A stretch of DNA of 17,041 nt from Firmicutes bacterium CAG:194. Its GTDB lineage: Bacteria; Bacillota; Clostridia; Lachnospirales; Lachnospiraceae. Both the position numbers and the translations under genes were made by a program. Under the pieces are notes generated by a model. It ran no database searches. It saw only the letters and a program-made list of their open reading frames with translations, and was not told the origin of the DNA. The stretch is taken from NCBI GenBank assembly GCA_000432915.1, contig HF995245.1, positions 1 to 17,041 of the forward strand, written 5' to 3'. This document shows, one piece after another, positions 7,699 to 14,489 of the stretch. How positions within the stretch are numbered: position 1 is the stretch's first letter; each line of letters begins with the position of its first letter.

Positions 7699-7738
7699 CG
7701 GGAGAATTATTAGTTACCTGCCCCTAATAATTCTCCCG
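7699..7738 (-). terminator. Terminator hairpin that spans the stop codon of the MFS gene
   Basis: Positions 7699-7713 and 7724-7738 are perfect 15-base inverted repeats around a 10-base loop. On the minus strand the first arm encodes the last codons of the transporter and the second arm covers its stop codon (7710-7712). The tail GGATTTTG has only a short U-run. No U-run follows on the plus strand, but the hairpin may still hinder read-through from the exchanger gene. Confidence 0.65.
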
Positions 7739-9041
7739 TAGGATGATCCAGATCCAGATCTTTTAATAAAATGGTATTGCCCTTCTGTACCATTACAAGC
7801 GGCAATGCTGCAAGCAGTGCACAGACGATCGCATACAGATACAGATAACGATAGCCGATAAATTCCATGACCGCTCCGGAAAGGATCGGCGTGATGATCT
7901 GCGCTGACATACTGGCTGTATAATAGTATCCGGTATAACGTCCGGTCGTTTTTTCACTGGCAACCTCCATGATCATCGGATAGATCGTGGTTGCAACAGT
8001 TCCCATACCAACACCTGATATAGAAACAAATACATAGATGAGTGGACTATACCCCGGTGTCATAAAAATACAGAAACCTCCAAAGCACATCAGTCCGATT
8101 CCGATATAGGTAGTCAGTTTTCTGCCAATCCTGCAGGAAATATTTGCCATAGGCATATAAGAGATCAAAGTTACCATTGTCGCGACAAGCTGGAAATTGG
8201 CAAAGCTTCCGCCGCCTGCTCCCCATACCTGACTGGCATATTTGCTGAAGGCAGAGGTAACTGCATTGGATGCCATGAAGTAGAAAAATACGCAAAGCAG
8301 AATACCAAGAAGTGACCTGCGCACAACTGCATCTGTTTCTTTTTCCTTTCCGCCCTCATCACTTGCATCCATGTCTGCTTCGGAAATCCCCATGGCAAGA
8401 CTTTCCGTATGCATCTTTTCCACTGCTTTCTTTTCCCGGAAGAAAACCGCAAACAGAACCGTGCAGAGAATAATAATGGCTGAAATGATCAGGAAAACCG
8501 GCATATAATTGGGATGTTCCACGTCCGGAACCGCAAGGGAAATACTGATCAGGATCACAACGCCGGATGCTGCTGCCATCAAGGAATTGAACGCATCCGC
8601 CTTTGCCCGGATCGGACGCGGTGTTACATCAGGCATCAGTGCCACACAAGGGCTTCTGTAGCTGGAAAGTACAACCAGCACAAAGCATAAGACCGTAAAG
8701 AAAAATGGCAGGCTCCGCATTTGATCCGCAACAGCCAGAAGCGGTATTAACAAAGCTGCAAGCAGTGATCCAACCAGAATAAACGGTGTACGCCGTCCCA
8801 GACGGCTGTGGCAGCGATCACTGATGCTGCCAAAAAACGGGAGCAAAAACAGCGCACAGACATTATCAAGTGCCATGACAGCGCCGGCAAGTGTATCTCC
8901 CAGATGAAATGTATCACGCAGGATCAGCGGGATAATACCGTCATATGCCTGCCAGAATGCCAGTGCTCCGGCAAAAGGAAGTGTTACCAGTAAGGTTCGT
9001 CGCATATCCAGACTTCGCAAGTTTCTCTCTTTTTTACGCAT
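7710..9041 (-). CDS. MFS transporter, sugar/cation symporter-like (SLC45/GPH type)
   Basis: A 443-residue inner-membrane transporter with 12 hydrophobic helices in two six-helix halves. A charged cytoplasmic loop at about 202-241 joins them. The MFS signature between helices 2 and 3 is at 75-87 (DRCHSRLGRRTPF). A weaker copy (CRIGRK) in the second half is at 303-308. The general look is that of glycoside/sugar-cation symporters and SLC45-like proteins, but the substrate is not readable. The start codon lies inside the end of the phosphoesterase gene (8-base overlap 9034-9041), with GAGGAG 11 bases upstream. The two are therefore translationally linked and probably work together, for example uptake of a compound that the phosphoesterase then trims. 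That pairing is inference. Confidence 0.9.
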   Translation of the reverse strand: MRKKERNLRSLDMRRTLLVTLPFAGALAFWQAYDGIIPLILRDTFHLGDTLAGAVMALDNVCALFLLPFFGSISDRCHSRLGRRTPFILVGSLLAALLIPLLAVADQMRSLPFFFTVLCFVLVVLSSYRSPCVALMPDVTPRPIRAKADAFNSLMAAASGVVILISISLAVPDVEHPNYMPVFLIISAIIILCTVLFAVFFREKKAVEKMHTESLAMGISEADMDASDEGGKEKETDAVVRRSLLGILLCVFFYFMASNAVTSAFSKYASQVWGAGGGSFANFQLVATMVTLISYMPMANISCRIGRKLTTYIGIGLMCFGGFCIFMTPGYSPLIYVFVSISGVGMGTVATTIYPMIMEVASEKTTGRYTGYYYTASMSAQIITPILSGAVMEFIGYRYLYLYAIVCALLAALPLVMVQKGNTILLKDLDLDHPTGELLGAGN

Positions 9042-10002
9042 TTTCTAAATTCTCCTCATCTATCAATTCTATTCTGCCCGGCCAGCAGGTCGGCGTATGG
9101 GTATCGAAAAATTCTTTGATCCGATTTCCCGTGTGTGGTGCCACAATGTCACAATAACGGAGCACCTTTGTTTCATAGTGCATAGGGCGATCCACATGGA
9201 ATGTCAGCAGTCTTCCGCCGCGTTCTGCGCCCGGCCCGTAGCAGGCAAAGCCGCCCGATGGGGTATACCCCAGATCAATACCATCTACCTGCCCCACAAA
9301 ATCGTTTTTGTGATCATGACCGCAAAATACCGCCATGACCTTCCCGTTGTCACGCAACAACTCAAACTCCCCTACATTTTTCTCAGGGCTGCAGATCCGT
9401 TCCTTCAGGGTAACATTTCTGCACTTTTTGTATTCCGGCAATGGAATATGCTGAAATACCATGGACGGGATCTGATCCTGGAAAAGTTTTTCTTTTAACC
9501 AGTCCAGAACCGCTGGTGCAGGCGGTGCATACTGCCCATGTACAGTCTGATTGCCGCTGTCTATCAGATAAAAGCGCAGCGCTTCGGCTCCACTGCTGTT
9601 TCGGATCTTTAGATAAAATGTACCAGCAGCCTGTTCTTCTGCCGGGCAGATACAATATGGGTAGCTGCGGTAAATAGCCGCCTGCTCCTCATTGGAAATG
9701 CCGCACTGCACGTCATGATTTCCAAATGTAACCGCATAGGGAATACAACGTTTTTCCATAGGCTCTGTCAAAATATGCAATGTATTTTGAACACTTTCCT
9801 TTCCCAGAAGCCGAAATGCCGGCGAATATCCTTTTAACTGATCTCCCGTCAGAATGACAAGATCCGGTTTTGCCGTGTCCAGAAGTGCATTTAACAGACG
9901 CAGTGTGTCCTTTTTCGGATGCACCCCTTCCTGCAGATCTGTGATATGTAAAACCTGAAAGGTACCGTCTTCCCGAAATTCAAGATATGGTTTTCCGTTC
10001 AT
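9034..10002 (-). CDS. Calcineurin-like metallophosphoesterase
   Basis: A 322-residue cytoplasmic phosphoesterase without a signal peptide. The two-metal site motifs appear in order: ITDLQ (20-24), GDQ (53-55), GNHD (94-97), QHIPLPEY (184-191) and GHDH (228-231). The first motif has Gln24 where most members have His (DxH), a substitution also known in a Dcr2-like branch of the superfamily. The fold is complete. The ATG at 10002 follows AAAGGAGGAT closely. It is the first gene of an overlapping pair with the MFS transporter. The substrate cannot be predicted; phosphodiesters and phosphomonoesters are both possible. Confidence 0.9.
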   Translation of the reverse strand: MNGKPYLEFREDGTFQVLHITDLQEGVHPKKDTLRLLNALLDTAKPDLVILTGDQLKGYSPAFRLLGKESVQNTLHILTEPMEKRCIPYAVTFGNHDVQCGISNEEQAAIYRSYPYCICPAEEQAAGTFYLKIRNSSGAEALRFYLIDSGNQTVHGQYAPPAPAVLDWLKEKLFQDQIPSMVFQHIPLPEYKKCRNVTLKERICSPEKNVGEFELLRDNGKVMAVFCGHDHKNDFVGQVDGIDLGYTPSGGFACYGPGAERGGRLLTFHVDRPMHYETKVLRYCDIVAPHTGNRIKEFFDTHTPTCWPGRIELIDEENLENA

Positions 10003-10043
10003 ACACTATCCTCCTTTTCTTGTAGGATACTGCCTGCTTTGAA

Positions 10044-10056
10044 TTGATAAAATCAA
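10044..10056. promoter_or_regulatory. 13-base palindrome upstream of the phosphoesterase operon
   Basis: TTGAT-AAA-ATCAA is a perfect 13-base inverted repeat about 42 bases before the start codon, in the place expected for an operator. The minus-strand TTGATT within it could act as a -35 box, but no good -10 stands at the right distance. Confidence 0.35.
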
Positions 10057-10126
10057 GATGAGGTAAAAGATTTGTCTTTTCTATGTAAAATAACTGTCCA
10101 TGCCAGATTTTCTAACTCACAAAAAA

Positions 10127-10154
10127 AGAAACCCTTTGTTTCCAAAAGGTTTCT
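10127..10154 (-). terminator. Terminator of the four-helix membrane protein gene
   Basis: AGAAACC (10127-10133) and GGTTTCT (10148-10154) pair, and TTTG/CAAA extends the stem inward past one mismatch. On the minus strand the hairpin is followed by seven U. It lies 27 bases after the stop codon at 10182. Confidence 0.85.
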
Positions 10155-10181
10155 ACTTTCTTTCTAATATTCTGATGTTCT

Positions 10182-10682
10182 TTAAAAGAATGTACAGATC
10201 CAGCCGATCACAGCGCAGATCGGGATATAAATAATAAAATGCATGATATGCGTCTTTTTATTATAGCCAAACAGATACGGTCCCATGATGCCATCCACTT
10301 CCGGATAAAAGTGCGGGAAGAAATTGGAATGACAAAGAAGAACCCAGTCAAAGAAGCATATATCATAAATTTCCATGACATACAGTATAATCAAAAATCG
10401 TGCAAAGAAATTCCAAAAGCTGAAACCATTTCTAATGCCATCCAAAATACTCAGAACAGCCGCACCTGCAAACAAAAGTACCGCGATCCCTGCAATGATC
10501 CAGCCAATTACATGCGCACCAGGGAATCTTTCCTTATGGTCAGGCACTGCATCCAGAACTTCCTTTGGTGCAGAAGAGAAGAATTTCTTGTCCTGAATAA
10601 ATCCAACGCCACCATACAAAACAAGAAAATATGCTACCATAACCATAACTGCTGCAATAATTGTTACCGACATTTTAAACAT
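10182..10682 (-). CDS. Four-helix membrane protein, function unknown
   Basis: 166 residues (163 from the alternative start) with four hydrophobic helices at about 5-24, 57-80, 91-116 and 146-164. I do not recognise a named family. The stretch between helices 3 and 4 is rich in aromatic and charged residues (CHSNFFPHFYPEVDG at 117-131), as a binding or interaction site might be. AGGAGG ends only 2 bases before the ATG at 10682 but 11 bases before a second ATG at 10673. Neither spacing is ideal, and the second start is perhaps the better. It diverges from the ATC-hydrolase-family gene across about 120 bases and ends in its own terminator, so it is a single-gene unit. Confidence 0.8.
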   Translation of the reverse strand: MFKMSVTIIAAVMVMVAYFLVLYGGVGFIQDKKFFSSAPKEVLDAVPDHKERFPGAHVIGWIIAGIAVLLFAGAAVLSILDGIRNGFSFWNFFARFLIILYVMEIYDICFFDWVLLCHSNFFPHFYPEVDGIMGPYLFGYNKKTHIMHFIIYIPICAVIGWICTFF

Positions 10683-10803
10683 AACCTCCTATCAATTAGT
10701 AATCCTGCCAGATCCCCGAATACATTTCTCCACATCTTACTGTTGTACAAAAAGCAGAATCGCGTTATTCTTTCACCAGAGAATTAGCGAGGAGTGATAA
10801 ACA

Positions 10804-11394
10804 ATGCGGATCAAACAGCAAAAACAAATCAAAGCATTTCTGGTCGGAGAATTCGGAAAAGACAGAGGCTGCTCACTATTTGACAGACAGTCAAACATGC
10901 TCAGCACGCTTATAAAAAACACCCGGAATAAATCAAAAAACCAAATGAAAACGCTTATTGGCACCATTCTTCCGGGCATCGCCCTGTATAAAGTTCTGTC
11001 AGAAGAGGATCTCTCCGAAGAAACGGTAACTACCTATATGGAGAAATACATGTTTGATCACGTTGCTGCAAATATGCATTCCTCTATGAAAAAAATGGAA
11101 ATCATACCCGGCTTTTATTTCCTTTACAGCACGATATTCCTTCGTGTCATGCGACACACTGATCTGCAGGAAAGTGTACAAAGCCATGGCAAAGATTACT
11201 TTGACGTGACAATCACAAAATGTCTTTGGCACATAGCGTGCGCTGAAAACGGATGTCCCCAGCTATGTCATATATTCTGTGATGCTGATAATGTGACCTA
11301 TGGTGGTCTCAAAAAGCTGGCTTTTTCACGGACAAAAACATTAGGTCATGGCAAAGATTGCTGTGATTTCCATTTTTATAAAAAACAGGGTTGA
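10804..11394 (+). CDS. L-2-amino-thiazoline-4-carboxylic acid hydrolase family protein
   Basis: 196 residues resembling the ATC hydrolase family, whose characterised Pseudomonas member opens the thiazoline ring on the way to L-cysteine. The recognisable part is the C-terminal third: ENGCPQLCHIFCDAD (148-162), then LKKLAFSRTKTLGHG and CCDFHFY (186-192). Cysteines 151, 155, 159, 186 and 187 are clustered there. The first 100 residues are helical and without a clear motif. GCGAGGAG lies 9 bases before the ATG at 10804. Most clostridial members are uncharacterised, so a role in cysteine metabolism is only one possibility. The gene ends 4 bases from the convergent hydrolase gene, with no visible terminator between them. 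Confidence 0.8.
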   Translation: MRIKQQKQIKAFLVGEFGKDRGCSLFDRQSNMLSTLIKNTRNKSKNQMKTLIGTILPGIALYKVLSEEDLSEETVTTYMEKYMFDHVAANMHSSMKKMEIIPGFYFLYSTIFLRVMRHTDLQESVQSHGKDYFDVTITKCLWHIACAENGCPQLCHIFCDADNVTYGGLKKLAFSRTKTLGHGKDCCDFHFYKKQG

Positions 11395-11398
11395 CCTG

Positions 11399-12328
11399 TT
11401 ATGATTCCCGCCATTCCTTAATTGCGGCAGAAAGCTTTTTATCAATATCTTTTCTGGTTGCTTCGCACTCATTCGGATAGTCCTTTGCAGCCTTGAAAAT
11501 AAAGCGAAGTACAAATTTAAGCCCTACAGGTAATGCTTTTCGGAGCAGCGATTCCGGCAGAACAAAATGCGTTCCGTGCTCATATACCAGAATCTCATAG
11601 TCACAGCTATGCGTATGCTCTTTCAGACGCTGATCCATACGGCGGATATACTTTGCTGTTTCCCAGAAGGAATCGTCCTCTGCACCGACAAGAATCAGTT
11701 TCCCTTTGATATTTTCAACCTTGATCATCTCTTCTTCCGTGTGTTCTCTTGCTTTTTCAGAATCAATGAACAGACATGTACTACGTTCAAAATCACCGGA
11801 ACCTTTCGTTTCTTCCATAACCTTCTGCCAGTAAACCGGATGTTCATACACAAACGGCATATAAGCGAGTGGTTCTCCCTTCCAGGAAAGAGTAGATGCG
11901 CCCGGAATCGGCCATTCACCGCAGCCATCCTTTTTTCCCTGTTCAAAGCCCTGCCATACAAAGTCACTCGGTGTCAGTCCAAAGGTCAATGTAATGTCAG
12001 GAAAATAAGAAGCCGCAACAATCGAATCCATGCCCGCTGTACTCATCCCCATAATTCCGACTTTACGATTTCCGTTGTTTTTCAGCCATTTGATCGCTGT
12101 CTCTATTCTCTCCAACGGATAATTTACATGACTGTAGTTCTTCTTTCCGGGAGACATACAAAGCACGTTTACACCGTTTTTATGTAACCATTTTGCTCCA
12201 CATTTTGCCATATAATCATTCGAATCATCTCCGAATAATCCAATGACTGCACAATCCGAACCTTGTGGATTTTCATAATAAGTTCCATAAAAACCGTCTT
12301 TTTCCGTTTCAAAAAATAATTTTTTCAT
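11399..12328 (-). CDS. Alpha/beta hydrolase, BAAT C-terminal (acyl-CoA thioester hydrolase-like)
   Basis: A 309-residue cytoplasmic alpha/beta hydrolase with a complete catalytic triad: nucleophile Ser96 in GMSTAG (94-99), Asp218 or Asp219 in GAEDDSFW (215-222), and His254 in HGTHFV. The arrangement and length match proteins carrying the C-terminal domain of bile acid-CoA:amino acid N-acyltransferase/acyl-CoA thioesterases. The classical N-terminal sandwich domain is missing; only about 25 residues precede the core. In bacteria such proteins are mostly uncharacterised esterases or thioesterases, so a bile-acid role should not be assumed. GGAGG lies 6-8 bases before the ATG at 12328. A promoter-operator region stands directly upstream. 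Confidence 0.85.
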   Translation of the reverse strand: MKKLFFETEKDGFYGTYYENPQGSDCAVIGLFGDDSNDYMAKCGAKWLHKNGVNVLCMSPGKKNYSHVNYPLERIETAIKWLKNNGNRKVGIMGMSTAGMDSIVAASYFPDITLTFGLTPSDFVWQGFEQGKKDGCGEWPIPGASTLSWKGEPLAYMPFVYEHPVYWQKVMEETKGSGDFERSTCLFIDSEKAREHTEEEMIKVENIKGKLILVGAEDDSFWETAKYIRRMDQRLKEHTHSCDYEILVYEHGTHFVLPESLLRKALPVGLKFVLRFIFKAAKDYPNECEATRKDIDKKLSAAIKEWRES

Positions 12329-12363
12329 AGTTTTCCTCCAGTTTCTGCCCTCATCGCCCTTAG

Positions 12364-12390
12364 GTTAGTACAGTCTAACTGGATTGTCAA
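12364..12390 (-). promoter_or_regulatory. Possible promoter and TetR-like operator of the hydrolase gene
   Basis: On the minus strand a perfect TTGACA (12385-12390) is followed by GTTAG-(6)-CTAAC (arms 12375-12379 and 12364-12368), an inverted repeat of the size used by TetR-family repressors. A 17-base spacing leads to TAACCT, a poor -10; TACTAA is better but only 14 bases away. A bound repressor would cover the -10 region. No TetR gene is in the window. Confidence 0.45.
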
Positions 12391-12392
12391 CT

Positions 12393-12491
12393 TTATTTTT
12401 CTTCAAACGAAGCAAAAACCTTCATACACGCATCTTTTGCCTCAATGATTCCCTTTTCCAGTTCCCTTCCACATTCCGGACAGATCATCAT
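12393..12491 (-). CDS. 32-residue zinc-ribbon-like peptide, possibly truncated
   Basis: 32 codons starting with two Met codons, 4 or 7 bases after GAGGAGGAG (12496-12504). The sequence begins MMICPECGRELEKG, a CxxC zinc-knuckle followed by charged residues. It resembles the start of small zinc-ribbon proteins of clostridia that normally run to about 70 residues or more with a second Cys pair. Here the chain stops after FASFEEK, so a second metal-binding half is missing. It lies 14 bases after the end of the first nuclease remnant and just before the hydrolase promoter. It may be a cut-off gene from the same erosion, or a genuine mini-protein. Confidence 0.5.
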   Translation of the reverse strand: MMICPECGRELEKGIIEAKDACMKVFASFEEK

Positions 12492-12505
12492 TTTTCTCCT
12501 CCTCT

Positions 12506-13496
12506 TTATTCCTGAGAACAAATCAGACTTTTCACATATTCCTCTGATCTGTCCAGATCCTCTGCAATCTCGGTGATTGTTTTTCCCTTTTGCAGCCACT
12601 TAGCGATCAGTTCCCTATCCCGGTTTTGCTCGCCTTCATTTTTCCCCTGTTCATATCTCTGATCCATTTTCATTTCGATTGTCATATAGTTCTCCCTCCA
12701 ATCATCATCATTTCGAATAATCTGCACTTGCTTTTGAATATCTTTCGTATAATGATCTGTTGGCTGCCCGGTTTTGAAATAATCAAGCAGTTTCGTTGTA
12801 TCTTCGCTGATTCCCTCTCTATTCCCATTTACATTTACAAAATACGTTCGCCGCTTATCCGCAAGCACCAGTCCTTTATTTTCCTTACATGTCGTCTCAA
12901 ACGTATAAATGCTCCTGTCATCTGCAAAAGGATCAAATGTACAGATAAAGATCACAACCGATTGCTTCAAATTAAAATACTTCTGTCGTCTGCATTTCGA
13001 TATCATACACATTGCCCTCGCTATCTTTTGCATAAATATCGATACGGATTTCCGACATTTCAAATGTTTCCCGAAACAGGCTGCAAAGCGCAAGGAGTTC
13101 CTCATTGTAGTCATCAGAATAAACTCTGTTTTTTGAAGAAAACCGCTTTCTGCCTACAATTTCACCCCACTGCTCACACATCTCTTTTTCTTTCAGCAAT
13201 AATGTCAGCAGTTTCCGCATTCTATTCTCCGTATTACGAAAACTGGCCTCCATTTGCTGTTCCTTACAATCTGCGTATCGATCCATCAGAAAACCAGCAT
13301 CGCATATTGCATAGATAAAAAGCCTTTTTAATGCATTATCTTGTATCTGCTCCCTCAGTTGCAGGGCTGACATATAATAGAGTGTTGCTTTATTACAGCC
13401 TGTAACTTCGTATGTTTGGCACAGATCTTGAAAATCCATTTTCCATTTATGAGCTTTGCTTTCGCTTTCCCACTTTTCTCTTTCTAACTTCTCCAT
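12506..13496 (-). pseudogene. Broken Rpn-family PD-(D/E)XK nuclease
   Basis: Two adjoining readings on the minus strand together make an Rpn-type (recombination-promoting nuclease/putative transposase) protein. The first (13496-12972, start chosen at the ATG behind AGGGGG) ends with the active-site region RIDIYAKDSEGNVYDIEMQTTE and then stops. The second, in another frame (from about 12995 to 12506), resumes at YFNLKQSVVIFICTFDPF and runs to a normal C-terminus (ITEIAEDLDRSEEYVKSL). Intact relatives have some 30-35 residues between these points, so an internal deletion that shifted the frame is the likely lesion. The first 110 or so residues (from MEKLEREKWESES) do not look like the usual Rpn N-terminus and may be another joined piece. 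No terminator follows. Confidence 0.75.
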
Positions 13497-13571
13497 ATCA
13501 TCCCCCTTTTCATCTCCTCTTGCCCGTATATTGTTGATACTGCAAGAGTAACATTTTGAAATAAAAAGAAA

Positions 13572-13622
13572 AATCCGAATCAGTTCCAAATTTCCGCATG
13601 TAAAATGGAACTAATTCGGATT
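13572..13622 (-). terminator. Long-stem terminator behind the second nuclease remnant
   Basis: 13572-13588 and 13606-13622 pair over 17 positions with one mismatch (13581/13613). On the minus strand the 3' arm is followed by TTTTTCTTTTTATTT. It lies 16 bases after the stop codon at 13638 and remains intact although the gene is broken. Confidence 0.88.
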
Positions 13623-13637
13623 GATCAACCTTTCCGT

Positions 13638-14124
13638 CTATTTCGCCAGCATAGCCCGCAGTTTCTTTACCTCATCCTCAAGCTCTGCTGCTTTTTTTGT
13701 TGCAGCATCAGCTCTTTGACGTTCTTTCTCTGTATTTAGGCGTTCTTTTTCTGTATTTTTACGCTCAAGTTCTATTCCATCCTGCTTTCCAGCATTATAT
13801 TCCGTAATCAGGCATCTTTCATAATCTTCCCTTGCTTCACACTGCATACGGATTTTTTCATCTTCACTTAATTGTTTCATAGTTACTACCATATTCTCAA
13901 AGACCTCCTCTCCATTTGCTAACTGCTCCAATTCTTCCAGCGTTTCTGCTTTAAATATACTTGCCCATTTCAGGAGTTTTTTATCTGTTTCGGACTGACT
14001 CCTTGCTGTCTCAAGTTGTGTCAGATCAAGCACCTTTATTTCTCAAAACTTCTTCGTTCTTTTGCAGAACCGCATGGAACATGTAATCATTTTTCATTCC
14101 ATAAAATTTTCTTTTTTCTGCCAT
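13638..14124 (-). pseudogene. Internally deleted Rpn-family PD-(D/E)XK nuclease
   Basis: The ATG at 14124, with GGAGG about 11 bases upstream, starts MAEKRKFYGMKNDYMFHAVL, the typical N-terminus of this nuclease family. After about 28 residues (KNEEVLRN) the frame runs into a stop at 14026-14028. A second reading beginning at about 14036 continues with KVLDLTQLETA, WASIFKAETLEEL and IRMQCEAREDYERC, the family's C-terminal region, to the stop at 13638. The whole middle, including the PD-(D/E)XK active site (roughly 200 residues in intact relatives), is absent, so no nuclease activity is possible. The tail is a charged coiled coil in which NTEKER occurs twice, encoded by a 21-base tandem duplication (13721-13741, 13742-13762). 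Confidence 0.8.
13721..13762. repeat. Tandem 21-base duplication in the nuclease remnant
   Basis: Two units (13721-13741 and 13742-13762) share GTTCTTT-TCTGTATTT with three or four differences. They encode the repeated heptad containing NTEKER in the C-terminal coiled coil. The unit is a multiple of three bases, so copy number can change without a frameshift. Confidence 0.7.
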
Positions 14125-14326
14125 CTACTATGGTCCTCCTTTGTTTGCCACAGGAGTTAACCCACTAGTATTAACCATACCTTAGCCCATCGAAAACTCC
14201 TGCCTTATTAATAATTGTGAAATAAAGCATGAATTTCCTGAAATAAGATATGAGTAAGACATCGGATTGTTATATTTTCCGGTAGCTTCTATCTATAACA
14301 ATCCAACAGACTTGATAAAAGAAAAT

Positions 14327-14362
14327 ATGCTTTGCAACAACTATATCATTGTTGCAAAGCAT
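14327..14362 (-). terminator. Perfect 14-base palindrome, likely terminator of the GTPase operon
   Basis: 14327-14340 and 14349-14362 are perfect inverted repeats with an 8-base loop. On the minus strand the stem is followed by ATTTTCTTTT, as an intrinsic terminator needs. It lies about 130 bases beyond the GTPase stop codon, which is far but without anything better in between. Confidence 0.65.
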
Positions 14363-14390
14363 TGACAATTGCATAATAGAGATTTTATAT
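14362..14390 (+). promoter_or_regulatory. Promoter-like sequence antisense to the GTPase operon end
   Basis: TTGACA (14362-14367), a 17-base spacer and TTATAT (14385-14390) on the plus strand, directly beside the terminator palindrome. No believable plus-strand gene follows, so if active it would make an antisense RNA across the 3' end of the GTPase gene. In AT-rich DNA such matches also arise by chance. Confidence 0.3.
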
Positions 14391-14489
14391 TTCACTATTT
14401 CTTTTGAATATATGACCGGTTCTCTTCAGTGCAGTCAAAGAGCTGAGAACTTTTATTTATACAATATGTATCGCATTATAATAACTATT

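Larger units (their letters stand above)
14125..14489. other. 365-base gene-free stretch with three palindromes
   Basis: No convincing gene. From left to right: CAGGAGTT (14151-14158) pairs with AACTCCTG (14195-14202) in what would be the leader of the broken nuclease gene. GGATTGTTATA (14264-14274) pairs with TATAACAATCC (14294-14304) around a 19-base loop, without a U-run. The strong hairpin 14327-14362 and a plus-strand promoter-like sequence follow and are listed separately. The DNA becomes markedly AT-rich from about 14200 onward, so the boundary between the older flank and the acquired block probably lies here. Confidence 0.6.

Noticed and set aside
10239..10787. 182-residue plus-strand frame opposite the four-helix membrane protein
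   Set aside because: The minus-strand protein has clean hydrophobic helices, a ribosome site and a terminator; the opposite frame has no such support.
12590..13318. 242-residue plus-strand frame over the first nuclease remnant
   Set aside because: It is longer than either minus-strand fragment, but the minus-strand readings carry clear Rpn-family sequence; the plus frame is a shadow.
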